A stretch of DNA of 12,937 nucleotides, from NCBI GenBank assembly GCA_046756945.1, contig JBHHXI010000088.1:1-12937 (forward strand). Direction: 5' to 3'. This document shows positions 1 through 7,087 of the stretch, in pieces. How positions within the stretch are numbered: position 1 is the stretch's first letter; each line of letters starts with the position of its first letter. The DNA comes from JACZQZ01 sp046756945 (lineage in GTDB: Bacteria; Pseudomonadota; Alphaproteobacteria; Rhodospirillales; 2-02-FULL-58-16). The notes beneath the pieces are model-generated. The model saw only the letters and a list, made by a program, of their open reading frames with translations, was not told the origin of the DNA and ran no database searches. The position numbers and the translations under genes are program-made.

Positions 1-14
1 CGCGACACCCGCCC

Positions 15-773
15 TCAGACCCGGAAGACGTATTCCCTGCCCGGTTCGCGCTCGATGTCGGGGGGGTAGCTTTGGCGCTTGTCGGCGTAGTACCGGGCCA
101 GGTGGTCGCCCTCGGACACGCGGTTATAGGTGGCGAAGTACAGGCGCCGGACGGTGCTGCTCATGTTGGGCGCCGACCCGTGCGGCGTATAGGAATCGAG
201 GAACACCAGATCGCCCGGCGTCGTCGGGCAGAACGCAAATTTCATGCCCGCCATGTCGTCTTCGGTCAGCGGCTCCCAGCCGCGCAACAGGCCCCGCCGG
301 TGTTCCCCGGCGGCGATCCTGAGACAGCCGTTTTCCTCGGTCGCCTCGTCGATGGAAACCAGCACGGTGACGAACCGCTTCGCATAGGCGTCCCATCCGG
401 CCTGGGAATCCTGATGGGGCTTGAAGCCGTCGCCGCCGGGCATCTTGAAGTTGAGCTTTTCCTTGAACAGCACCGCGTCCTCGCCGAGAAGCTGCCCCAC
501 CGGCGCTTTCAACGCCTGGCTCAGGTCGGCGAAGCCCGGGTGGAACGGCGAGATGTTCTCGATGCGGTTGACGATCTTCCTGTCCGGCTCGAGAAGGCTG
601 TTCTCCCAGTAGACCCAGTGCCGTCCCGCTTTCTCCGGAAGTGCGGCGAGCTCCCGCGCCCAGGTATCGATCCGTCCCATTTCGGCGGCGTCGAACGTTC
701 CGCGGACGACCACGTACCCGTCGCGCCGGAAATCGCCGACCTGCCGGTCCGTCAGTACGGGTGTTTTCACCAT
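15..773 (-). CDS. PhyH-family Fe(II)/2-oxoglutarate-dependent dioxygenase
   Basis: Predicted cytosolic non-heme iron oxygenase that would hydroxylate a small substrate using O2 and 2-oxoglutarate. Numbered from a TTG four codons upstream (785), the double-stranded beta-helix shows the iron facial triad: H124 and D126 in the KPHQD motif and H202 in the TPHGSAPN motif. R213/R214 follow as likely 2-oxoglutarate anchors. The GDLVFLDSYTPHGS block is typical of the PhyH (phytanoyl-CoA dioxygenase-like) family, and a length of about 250 residues fits. I chose the ATG at 773 because neither it nor the TTG has a clear Shine-Dalgarno and homology begins just after it. The gene is complete and divergent from the lipid genes to the right. 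Substrate unknown: PhyH proteins include phosphonate (PhnY-like), ectoine and lipid hydroxylases, and nothing here decides between them. Confidence 0.88.
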   Translation of the reverse strand: MVKTPVLTDRQVGDFRRDGYVVVRGTFDAAEMGRIDTWARELAALPEKAGRHWVYWENSLLEPDRKIVNRIENISPFHPGFADLSQALKAPVGQLLGEDAVLFKEKLNFKMPGGDGFKPHQDSQAGWDAYAKRFVTVLVSIDEATEENGCLRIAAGEHRRGLLRGWEPLTEDDMAGMKFAFCPTTPGDLVFLDSYTPHGSAPNMSSTVRRLYFATYNRVSEGDHLARYYADKRQSYPPDIEREPGREYVFRV

Positions 774-918
774 GGGCACGCTCAATCGAGGACGGGCTGC
801 GGGTAACCGTGAAAAACGCTACGGGGCAAGTGGAAATTCCCAGGGCGCGGCGGCATACTATTCAGATCGCCCGGTGGCTTCAATCACGGCGGTTGCCGTC
901 CCTCGGGCGCGGAGTGGG

Positions 919-929
919 GGGAGAAGGCC
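919..929 (+). promoter_or_regulatory. Shine-Dalgarno in front of a putative ATA start codon
   Basis: The purine-rich run ending GGGAGAAGG has GGAG at 920-923, six bases before the ATA at 930. That is ideal spacing for initiation at 930. No comparable site precedes the in-frame GTG at 966. This site is the main reason, along with homology, for placing the start at 930. Confidence 0.5.
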
Positions 930-1616
930 ATAAGCCACAACACCTGGATACACCGTATCGCGCGGGTGGCCGTCCGGCCCCTGGTCGGGACTCCGGTGAC
1001 GCCCAACCACCTGACAACCCTCAGGATGGCGACCGGACTGGCGGCGGCGGGCGCCCTGGCGGTCGGCGATTCGCCGTGGCAGCACGTCGGCGCCGCCATC
1101 TTCGTGGTGTCCGTGGTGCTCGACCGGGCGGACGGGGAACTGGCGCGGCTCTCCGGAAAGGCCAGCCCGTGGGGACATACTTACGATCTGATCGCGGACG
1201 CCGCCTCGGACGCCCTGGTCTTCGTCGGGCTGGGGGTGGGCCTGAGGGAGAGCGCCCTCGGCCAGTGGGCCATCCCCATGGGCGTGGCCGCCGGCGTCGC
1301 GGTGGCGGCGATATTCTGGCTGGTCATGTGCATCGAGGCCCTGGAGGGGGAGCGCGCCGCCGAGTTGCCGAGTGTCGCCGGCTTCGACGTGGACGATACG
1401 ATCCTGATCGTGCCCATCGCGGTGTGGCTGGGGGAACCGGTCCCCCTGCTGGTGGCGGCGACCATCGGCGCGCCCGCCTTCGCCCTGTTCTTTGTCCGGG
1501 TGCTGCTCCGCCGCCGGGCCGCGGCGTTGAGGCGGGCGACTAACCCCGGCGCAGCCCGATCAGGGTCCACAGGCTCCACAGGCAGTACACCGTGGCGCCG
1601 ACGGCGGCGGCGGTGA
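930..1616 (+). CDS. CDP-alcohol phosphatidyltransferase, paralogue 1 (apparent ATA start)
   Basis: Integral inner-membrane enzyme that would transfer a phosphatidyl or similar phospho-group from a CDP-linked donor to an alcohol. The full family signature D-x2-D-G-x2-A-R-x8-G-x3-D-x3-D is present, with D65, D68, D86 and D90 when numbered from 930. The rest is several hydrophobic helices. The frame is open back to 813 but holds no ATG, GTG, TTG or CTG before GTG 966. Homology to paralogue 2 (shared RIARV and RPLVGTPVTPN) reaches well upstream of 966, and the ATA at 930 aligns exactly with the ATG of paralogue 2. The conservative alternative is 966..1616. The last 20 or so residues (GST repeats, then an Arg run) lie antisense over the end of paralogue 2 and look like read-through rather than domain. 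The head-group substrate cannot be told. Confidence 0.8.
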   Translation: MSHNTWIHRIARVAVRPLVGTPVTPNHLTTLRMATGLAAAGALAVGDSPWQHVGAAIFVVSVVLDRADGELARLSGKASPWGHTYDLIADAASDALVFVGLGVGLRESALGQWAIPMGVAAGVAVAAIFWLVMCIEALEGERAAELPSVAGFDVDDTILIVPIAVWLGEPVPLLVAATIGAPAFALFFVRVLLRRRAAALRRATNPGAARSGSTGSTGSTPWRRRRRR

Positions 1617-2148
1617 AGAACGGGGTCAGGAACCCAAGCCAGGTGATGGGCGCGAGAAGGTAGATGCCGTCCTCGATCTCGAACCCGGCGAAGGCGGGGT
1701 AGCCGCAGGCGTCCCCGTCCCCGTCCCCGCCCTGATGCTTGTCGATCTGCAGGTTCACCAACATGGAGGCCAGGGCCGAGACGATTCCGGCCAGGCCAAG
1801 GGCCAGGGCCCAGCCGCCCAGGGGACCGTGGCGAAGGCCGATCCCGATGCACAGGAACAATGCCCCGTAACTCAACGCGCCGGCGACGTAATCGAAATAG
1901 TAGCCGAACCGCGAGGCCATGCCTTTCTGGCGGGCCAGCTCGCCGTCGAAGTGATCCATGAAACGGGCCAGCACGAACAGCCCCGCCCCCCAGTTGGCCG
2001 CGCGCGGCTCGCCGACGGCCAGCAGCGCCGCCCCGGCGACGGCGAGAATCAATGTCGCCGCGGTCAGCTGGTTGGGGGTGACCGGTGTGCCTACGAGCGG
2101 CCGGACGACGACGCGGGCGATTCGCTGATCCCAGGGCAGACTTTTCAT
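1540..2148 (-). CDS. CDP-alcohol phosphatidyltransferase-like protein, paralogue 2, last catalytic Asp replaced by Gly
   Basis: A 202-residue membrane protein clearly paralogous to the gene at 930-1616, sharing RIARV near the N-terminus, RPLVGTPVTPN and the DGELAR core. The signature reads D65, D68, G69, A72, R73, G82 and D86, but residue 90 is Gly where the family has its fourth Asp, held to be the catalytic base. The codon is GGC (1881-1879), one transition from Asp GAC. The fold and first metal ligands look intact, so it may be an inactive or altered partner rather than debris. A short GGDGDGD insert lies near residue 140. I chose ATG 2148 over an upstream ATG at 2265 because AAGG sits six bases before it and homology starts there; the extra 39 residues look like translated leader. 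Divergent from hpnN, convergent with paralogue 1. Confidence 0.86.
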   Translation of the reverse strand: MKSLPWDQRIARVVVRPLVGTPVTPNQLTAATLILAVAGAALLAVGEPRAANWGAGLFVLARFMDHFDGELARQKGMASRFGYYFDYVAGALSYGALFLCIGIGLRHGPLGGWALALGLAGIVSALASMLVNLQIDKHQGGDGDGDACGYPAFAGFEIEDGIYLLAPITWLGFLTPFFTAAAVGATVYCLWSLWTLIGLRRG

Positions 2149-2165
2149 GATCCGCCTTCGACGAT

Positions 2166-2193
2166 CCTTGACCGGAAAACCTTGACCGGAAAA
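2166..2193. repeat. Perfect 14-bp tandem repeat in the hpnN / paralogue 2 divergent region
   Basis: CCTTGACCGGAAAA occurs twice head to tail, 2166-2179 and 2180-2193, followed by one more A. It lies 18 bases upstream of the minus-strand transferase start and about 145 bases upstream of hpnN. A related inverted element, GTCAAGG followed by TTCCGG, occurs near 2260-2280. CCTTGACC also recurs on the minus strand at 7137-7130, upstream of the hpnM pair. It could be an operator with two half-sites; no factor can be named. Confidence 0.75.
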
Positions 2194-2281
2194 ACCGATG
2201 GCCGGTGCCCGCGTTGCCGGGGCGCGCGCCGCGGCCAAGGTGTTGCACGGGCACGGCGATGTCAAGGTTCCGGCGGCGGGG

Positions 2282-2311
2282 TTGTTCCGTTCGTCCCAAG
2301 GGCGCTATAAG
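2282..2311 (+). promoter_or_regulatory. Candidate sigma-70-type promoter for hpnN
   Basis: TTGTTC (2282-2287) and TATAAG (2306-2311) are separated by 18 bases. The -10 matches consensus at five of six positions, the -35 only at its TTG. It ends 26 bases before the hpnN start, implying a short leader. Read by eye only. Confidence 0.35.
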
Positions 2312-2337
2312 CGGCGGCGTCAATCGAACGGGTCCGC

Positions 2338-4989
2338 ATGGTGATCACAGCCGCCGCCTCCTCCTGCCGCCGCACGCTTGTCCTCTGGGTCGACCTGGTG
2401 CGCCGCATGGCGTGGTTCGTCACCCTTGTCTCGGTGCTCCTGACCCTGGGCATTGGCTACTATGTGCAGGCCAATATCCGAATCAATACCGAAACCGCCG
2501 ACATGCTTTCCGCCGAACTGCCTTTCCGCCGGCAGGCGCGGGCGGTGAGCAAAGCCTTCCCCCAGTTCTCGGACAACATCGTGGTGGTCATCGACGGGGA
2601 AACCCCGGACCTGGCGGAAGACACGGCGACGGCGGTGAGCGCGCGGTTGCGCGAGCGGCCGGACCTGTTCGGCGACGTCTACGATCTGGTGGGCGAGCCG
2701 TTCATGCGCAGGAACGGGCTCCTCTATCTGGACGTGGACGAGCTGTCCGACCTCAGCGACCGGCTGGCCGAGGCGCAGCCGTTCCTTGGCACCCTGTGGC
2801 GGGACCCCAGCCTGCGCGGCCTTTTCCGGATGCTGGAGCTGGTCATCGACGAATCCCTCAAGGAAGACGGTGGCGTGCCGATCGAGATCGGGACGGCGCT
2901 GGACACCATGGCGGCGGTTGTCGAGGCGCAGGCGGCAGGGCGCTTCCGAAACTTGTCCTGGCAGGAACTGATGACGGGTGACGCCGGCGGCGAAAGCGAT
3001 AAACGCCGCTTCATCGTGATTCAGCCGGCCCTCGATTTCGGGTCCCTGCAACCGGCCGCCACCGCCCTCGGCGCCGTGAGGGACCTGGCCCGCGACATGC
3101 AACTGGACGAACGGCACGGGGTGCGCCTTCGCCTGACCGGGTCGGCGGCCCTGGGCCACGAGGAGCTCCAGAGCGTCCAGGAAGGGATGGGCCTGGCCGC
3201 GATCCTGTCGTTGACCCTCGTCATCGGCCTGCTGCTGGTCGGACTGCGGTCTCCGCCACTGGTCGCCGCCACCCTCGCCACCCTGATCATGGGACTGATT
3301 TGGACCGCCGGTTTCGCCATCCTCGCCTTTGGCCGGCTCAATCTGATTTCGGTGGCCTTCGCCGTCCTGTTCATCGGCCTCAGCGTCGACTTCGGCATCC
3401 ACTTCGGCTTGCGCTACAAGGAATGGATCGACCGCGGCGCCGGTCACGCGGCGGCGTTGCGCGAGGCCGCGGCGGGAGTCGGCGGCGCCCTCACGCTCTG
3501 TGCCGTGACCGCCGCGATCGGGTTCTACTCCTTCCTGCCGACGGCCTACGTGGGCCTTGCCGAGCTCGGGCTGATCGCCGGAACCGGCATGTTCATCGCG
3601 TTTTTCGCCAATACCACCGTGTTGCCTGCCCTGTTGACCCTGGCGCCGGTGAGTCCATCGGCCAACGGGGCGGGCCGTGGCCGGCCGGCCACGGTGCAAC
3701 CGTTCATCCAGCACCATGCCAGGCCCATTGCGTGGGGCGCCCTGGTGCTCGGCGTCGGGGCGGGGCTGTTCCTGCCGCAGGCGCGGTTCGATTTCGACCC
3801 CCTGAACCTGAAGGATCCTGAGACCGAATCGGTGAGCACCCTTTTCGATATCATGAAGGACGCCCGCACCAACCCCTATTCCATCACCATCCTCGCGGCA
3901 AGCCTGCCCGCGGCCACCAGACTGGCGGCCAGACTCAGCGGCCTGGCGGAGGTGGACGAGACCGTAACCCTGGCCGACTATGTGCCCGGCGATCAGGACG
4001 AGAAGCTGGAGATCATCGGGACCATGGCGTTGTTCCTTTCGCCCTCCCTGGCGGGCGTGGAGCGCAAGGCAACGCCGACGATCGAGGAGGTGCGGACGGC
4101 TCTGGCGACCTTGCGCGGCAATCTGAAGCGTCTGGCCGCTTCGCCGCGCGATGGCCCCGCCCGTTCGGGCGCCCGCCGCCTGGGCGCCGCGTTTTCGAGG
4201 CTTTTCGGGGCCGGCCCCGGCACCGATACAACCCTGCAGGAGATGGAGACGCGGTTGCTGTCGGCCCTGCCCGGCCGTTTGCGGGCGCTGCGCCAGTCCC
4301 TGATGGCGGAACCGGTGACCCTGGAGGATCTGCCCGCCGGCCTGAGACAACGGCAGGTCGCCGCCGACGGCCGGGCCCGTCTCAAGGTCTTTCCCAAGCA
4401 AGACATGCGCGACAGCGCGGCGCTCGGCCGCTTCGTCGAAGCGGTGCGCGGGATGGCGCCCGAGGCGACGGGAGCGCCGGTGATCATCCTCGAGGCGGGC
4501 AACGCCGTGGTCACCGCATTCCGCCAGGCGGCGATGCTCGCCGGGGCGTGCATCGCGGTGCTGCTGGCGGTGCTGTTGCGGAATTTTCGGGACGTCATGT
4601 TCGTGTTCGCGCCGCTGACGCTTGCCGCGGTGCTCACGGTGGCGGCGTCGGTCCTTTTCGACATTCCCTTCAACTTCGCCAATGTCATCGTGTTACCCCT
4701 GCTCTTCGGGCTGGGGGTGGCCAGCGCGATCCATTTCGTGCTGCGCGAGCGCACGGAGGGCGGGTCCGCCGGCGTCCTTGCGACAAGCACGCCGCGCGCC
4801 GTCGTGTTCAGTGCCCTGACCACCATCGGATCGTTCGGCAGCATCGCCTTGTCCAGCCACCCGGGAACGTCGAGCATGGGCGTGCTGTTGACGGTGGCCA
4901 TCACCATGACCCTGGGCTGCACCCTGGTCGTGTTGCCCGCGCTGATGGCCATTAAGCCGGCGGCAGCGGGCAAGACGGCGTCCCGATGA
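2338..4989 (+). CDS. hpnN: HpnN-like RND/MMPL-superfamily lipid (hopanoid) exporter
   Basis: An 883-residue inner-membrane pump with two-fold RND architecture. There is one N-terminal helix (about 24-43), a large periplasmic domain (about 47-280), and a helix bundle (about 283-435) with GLSVDF, whose D351 is the usual proton-relay position. A further helix (about 463-480), a second periplasmic domain and a second bundle follow to about residue 872. The opening after the first helix (NTETADMLSAELPFRRQ) and VVVIDGETP resemble HpnN, which is known to move hopanoids to the outer membrane in other bacteria. In the second bundle the motif is GLGVASAIHF, with A795 where D351 has its counterpart, so only one half carries the acidic residue. 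Start is ATG 2338; a GTG follows at once. The 3' end overlaps the next gene by four bases, so the two are probably co-translated. No hopanoid synthesis gene is in the window, so the cargo is uncertain. Confidence 0.87.
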   Translation: MVITAAASSCRRTLVLWVDLVRRMAWFVTLVSVLLTLGIGYYVQANIRINTETADMLSAELPFRRQARAVSKAFPQFSDNIVVVIDGETPDLAEDTATAVSARLRERPDLFGDVYDLVGEPFMRRNGLLYLDVDELSDLSDRLAEAQPFLGTLWRDPSLRGLFRMLELVIDESLKEDGGVPIEIGTALDTMAAVVEAQAAGRFRNLSWQELMTGDAGGESDKRRFIVIQPALDFGSLQPAATALGAVRDLARDMQLDERHGVRLRLTGSAALGHEELQSVQEGMGLAAILSLTLVIGLLLVGLRSPPLVAATLATLIMGLIWTAGFAILAFGRLNLISVAFAVLFIGLSVDFGIHFGLRYKEWIDRGAGHAAALREAAAGVGGALTLCAVTAAIGFYSFLPTAYVGLAELGLIAGTGMFIAFFANTTVLPALLTLAPVSPSANGAGRGRPATVQPFIQHHARPIAWGALVLGVGAGLFLPQARFDFDPLNLKDPETESVSTLFDIMKDARTNPYSITILAASLPAATRLAARLSGLAEVDETVTLADYVPGDQDEKLEIIGTMALFLSPSLAGVERKATPTIEEVRTALATLRGNLKRLAASPRDGPARSGARRLGAAFSRLFGAGPGTDTTLQEMETRLLSALPGRLRALRQSLMAEPVTLEDLPAGLRQRQVAADGRARLKVFPKQDMRDSAALGRFVEAVRGMAPEATGAPVIILEAGNAVVTAFRQAAMLAGACIAVLLAVLLRNFRDVMFVFAPLTLAAVLTVAASVLFDIPFNFANVIVLPLLFGLGVASAIHFVLRERTEGGSAGVLATSTPRAVVFSALTTIGSFGSIALSSHPGTSSMGVLLTVAITMTLGCTLVVLPALMAIKPAAAGKTASR

Positions 4990-5651
4990 GCATGTTTCCC
5001 CTGATTCGGCGCGTGTCGCTCCACGTCACGCCGGTATTGGCGAGGCTTCCCGTGAGCGCCAACCAGATCACGGCGGTCTCCCTGGTGGCCGGAGTGGTCG
5101 GCGGCTTGTGCATGACGCGGGGAGAGTGGATGTGGGGGATCGCCGGCGGTCTTTTCCTCGTCCTCAGTTACGTGCTCGATAACTGCGACGGCGAGATCGC
5201 CCGCCTCAAGAACCAGATCTCCCGGTTCGGCATGCACTTCGACAATTTCGTCGACTCGGCCGTGCACACCGTTTTCTTCGCCGCCCTGGGGATCGGGATC
5301 ACGAAAACCACAGGGCAGGATGTATGGCTGTGGCTTGGGTGGATCGCCGCCGCAGGGTGCGCGATCAACTACGTGGCCGGGTTCATCATCGACGCGCGCG
5401 ACCGCGCGGCGGCGGAACAAGCGCAGGACCCGGACGCCCGGGAAGAGGCCACCAGGTGGCGGATGCCGCGCGGCCGGCGCGAATGGATCATCTACGTGTT
5501 TCGCGAACTCAGCCGCGCCGACTTCTGTTTCATCGTTCTCGCCCTGGCCGTCTTCGACCTGACGTGGGTGCTGCTTCCCTTCGCCGCCGCGGGCGCCCAT
5601 GCCTACTGGGTCTTCCGCTTCGCCAGCGGCGCCAGCCGCTTTCGCGTGTAG
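4986..5651 (+). CDS. CDP-alcohol phosphatidyltransferase, paralogue 3, coupled to hpnN
   Basis: A 221-residue membrane enzyme with an intact signature: D65, D68, G69, A72, R73, G82, D86 and D90, with predicted helices on both sides. The ATG lies inside the ATGA overlap with the hpnN stop, a classic translational-coupling arrangement; a second ATG two codons later is possible. Its SANQIT block near residue 24 matches the TPN(Q/H)LT position of the other two transferases, and the motif aspartates fall at the same residue numbers, so all three share a plan. It differs in a charged cytoplasmic-looking segment (about 134-160, RDRAAAEQAQDPDAREE). Coupling to the pump suggests it makes or modifies a lipid that HpnN handles, but that is inference. 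Confidence 0.9.
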   Translation: MSMFPLIRRVSLHVTPVLARLPVSANQITAVSLVAGVVGGLCMTRGEWMWGIAGGLFLVLSYVLDNCDGEIARLKNQISRFGMHFDNFVDSAVHTVFFAALGIGITKTTGQDVWLWLGWIAAAGCAINYVAGFIIDARDRAAAEQAQDPDAREEATRWRMPRGRREWIIYVFRELSRADFCFIVLALAVFDLTWVLLPFAAAGAHAYWVFRFASGASRFRV

Positions 5652-5764
5652 GCCGGAGCCGGGACGGGGTTTGCGGACAAGGCAACGCCCCACCGAGGAA
5701 CGTTCCCCGGCGTGCCGGCCGTTCCCGGGCTCAGGCATCGACGGGGCGTCGAGGCCCGCGGCGG

Positions 5765-6373
5765 CTACTTTTCGAGGAGCCCGTCGGCCTTGTCGTTCAG
5801 GGTCGTGATCAGCCCGTCGACGCCGTTTTTCTTCAGCAGGCGGCGGTATTCGGACCGGCGCACCGCGAGTTCGCTGATATCGTCGTCCAGCAGGATATCG
5901 ACGATGCGCCACCGGCCTTTGAATTCCTTGACGACGTAAGTGAGTCGCGCCGGCGATTCACCCGGGCTGACGATCCTGGTCTTGACCAGAATCGTCTTTT
6001 GCGGCCCCGGGCGCTGGCTGACGATCTCGAAAACCTGGCCGGAATAGCCGTCGAAGCGGTTGGCATAGGTGCTGACGCTCAAGCGCTTGAAGGCGGCGGC
6101 GAGCCGGGACCGCTGCTCATCGTCCGCTTTTTTCCAGAAGCGGCCGGTGGCGATGCGGATCATCAGGGGCAGGTGAAAGGCCTCTTCGATCGTCGGCTGT
6201 AACCGCTGGTAGCGGCCCGTCACGCCGAGGCTTTTCGCTTCCTTCAAGACGGCCAGCAGGCTTTGCTGAAACCGTTGGACGACGGCACGGGCCGGGTCTT
6301 CCTGGGCCACGGCCGGAAGCGCCGTCAAAACGCCGGCAAGAAATAACAGGACCTTTGGCGTGAAGGAACGCAA
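5765..6373 (-). CDS. hpnM: HpnM/MlaC (Ttg2D)-family periplasmic lipid-binding protein, copy 2
   Basis: A secreted protein of 202 residues, with an N-terminal signal peptide (hydrophobic VLLFLAGVLTA, cleavage likely after ALPAVAQ or just before it). The mature part is of the toluene-tolerance Ttg2/MlaC fold that carries lipid across the periplasm. ISELAVRRSEY and GVDGLITTLNDKAD near the C-terminus match the HpnM subgroup found beside hopanoid genes. It aligns without gaps over nearly all of the mature protein to the gene just upstream (6412-7026), with more than half of the residues identical by eye, so the pair is a tandem duplication. The gap is 38 bases, so they share a transcript. TTG 6373 was chosen because GGAGGA lies seven bases ahead; an out-of-frame ATG lies between them. 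The gene is convergent with paralogue 3. Confidence 0.88.
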   Translation of the reverse strand: MRSFTPKVLLFLAGVLTALPAVAQEDPARAVVQRFQQSLLAVLKEAKSLGVTGRYQRLQPTIEEAFHLPLMIRIATGRFWKKADDEQRSRLAAAFKRLSVSTYANRFDGYSGQVFEIVSQRPGPQKTILVKTRIVSPGESPARLTYVVKEFKGRWRIVDILLDDDISELAVRRSEYRRLLKKNGVDGLITTLNDKADGLLEK

Positions 6374-6380
6374 CGCATGC

Positions 6381-6386
6381 TCCTCC
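6381..6386 (-). promoter_or_regulatory. Shine-Dalgarno that selects a TTG start
   Basis: GGAGGA on the minus strand lies seven bases before TTG 6373-6371. An ATG at 6378-6376 lies only two bases from it, is out of frame with the gene, and would be poorly placed for initiation. Confidence 0.7.
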
Positions 6387-6411
6387 GATTCCTGGCGCGG
6401 CGAACCGCGCC

Positions 6412-7026
6412 CTATTGGGCGATCAGCTCGTCGGCCTTCTTGTTCAAGGTCGCGATCAGGCCGTCAACGCCCTTTTTTTGCAGCACGCGCCGGTATTCGG
6501 AGCGGCGCACCGAAAGCTCGCTGATGCCATCGTCGACGATGATGTCGATAAGACGCCATTTTTCTTTGATCGTCTTCGCCACGTAGGTGAGGTTCACGGA
6601 TGGTTTGTCCGGGATGACGATCCTGGTTTTGACCAGCAACGTGTGTTGCGGTCCCGGTTTTTCGCCGATGGCCTCGAAGGTTTCGCCGCCATAGGCGTCA
6701 AACAGTGTCGCCACCCTGCTGACGCTCATGCGCCTGAAAGCGGAAACGAGCCGGCTGCGCTGGGTCTGGTTGGCCTCTTTCCAGTACGGGCCCGCCGCGA
6801 TGCGAATCATCAGCGGCAGATAAAAGGTATTCTCGATGGGTGACAGCAGCCGTTCATAGCGACCCTTTACACCGAGGGTGTCGGCTTCCTTCATCACGGC
6901 CAGCAGATTGCCCTGAAACTGCTCGACAAGGACGCGCGGCTCGACGTCCGCCGCGCCGGCGGGAACGGCCGCGACGAGGAAAAAAAGACACGCCAGGACC
7001 TTGGGAAGAGAGGAGTTCAGGTGCAT
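6412..7026 (-). CDS. hpnM: HpnM/MlaC (Ttg2D)-family periplasmic lipid-binding protein, copy 1
   Basis: A 204-residue secreted protein with a signal peptide (KVLACLFFLVAAVPAGA, cleavage likely after AGA) and a Ttg2/MlaC domain. It has the same landmarks as its downstream twin: GRYERL, LPLMIRIA, the FDAYGGETF block, ISELSVRRSEYRR and GVDGLIATLNKKAD. It is first in the two-gene transcript. ATG 7026 has only a weak ribosome site. In the Mla pathway MlaC shuttles phospholipid between the outer-membrane MlaA complex and an inner-membrane MlaD complex. Here an mlaA homologue is divergent next door while no mlaD, E or F is seen, and HpnN lies in the same neighbourhood. The mature domain, especially ISELxVRRSE, leans to HpnM; calling it mlaC would also be fair. 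Confidence 0.88.
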   Translation of the reverse strand: MHLNSSLPKVLACLFFLVAAVPAGAADVEPRVLVEQFQGNLLAVMKEADTLGVKGRYERLLSPIENTFYLPLMIRIAAGPYWKEANQTQRSRLVSAFRRMSVSRVATLFDAYGGETFEAIGEKPGPQHTLLVKTRIVIPDKPSVNLTYVAKTIKEKWRLIDIIVDDGISELSVRRSEYRRVLQKKGVDGLIATLNKKADELIAQ

Positions 7027-7087
7027 TATGCCGCAATTCTCGGGTGTTAGCGCCGATGCAAAGGTTAAAGCCTGCGCCGGGCGGTGA

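Noticed and set aside
641..1543. A 300-residue open frame on the plus strand
   Set aside because: Out of frame with the transferase that holds the intact catalytic motif; its own translation is Arg/Gly-rich and featureless.
2149..2265. N-terminal extension of the minus-strand transferase from ATG 2265
   Set aside because: The 39 added residues are unlike the paralogues, cover the tandem-repeat leader, and ATG 2148 has a fair ribosome site and matches the other starts.
1181..2323. A 380-residue open frame on the minus strand
   Set aside because: It overlaps both transferase genes in another frame and has only low-complexity Arg/Ala/Gly sequence; the real minus gene is at 1540-2148.
2320..4401. 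A 693-residue open frame on the minus strand
   Set aside because: It lies fully inside hpnN on the other strand. The translation is Gln/Gly/Arg/His-rich with no recognisable domain, a usual shadow in GC-rich DNA.
5697..5752. Palindromes GGAACGTTCC and CGACG-GGG-CGTCG between the convergent third transferase and hpnM as terminators
   Set aside because: Short stems with no T-run on either strand; too weak to call.
3993..5912. A 639-residue open frame on the minus strand
   Set aside because: It spans antisense to hpnN, the third transferase and part of hpnM. Composition is Arg/Pro/Ala-biased with no motif, while all three plus/minus genes beneath it have clear families.
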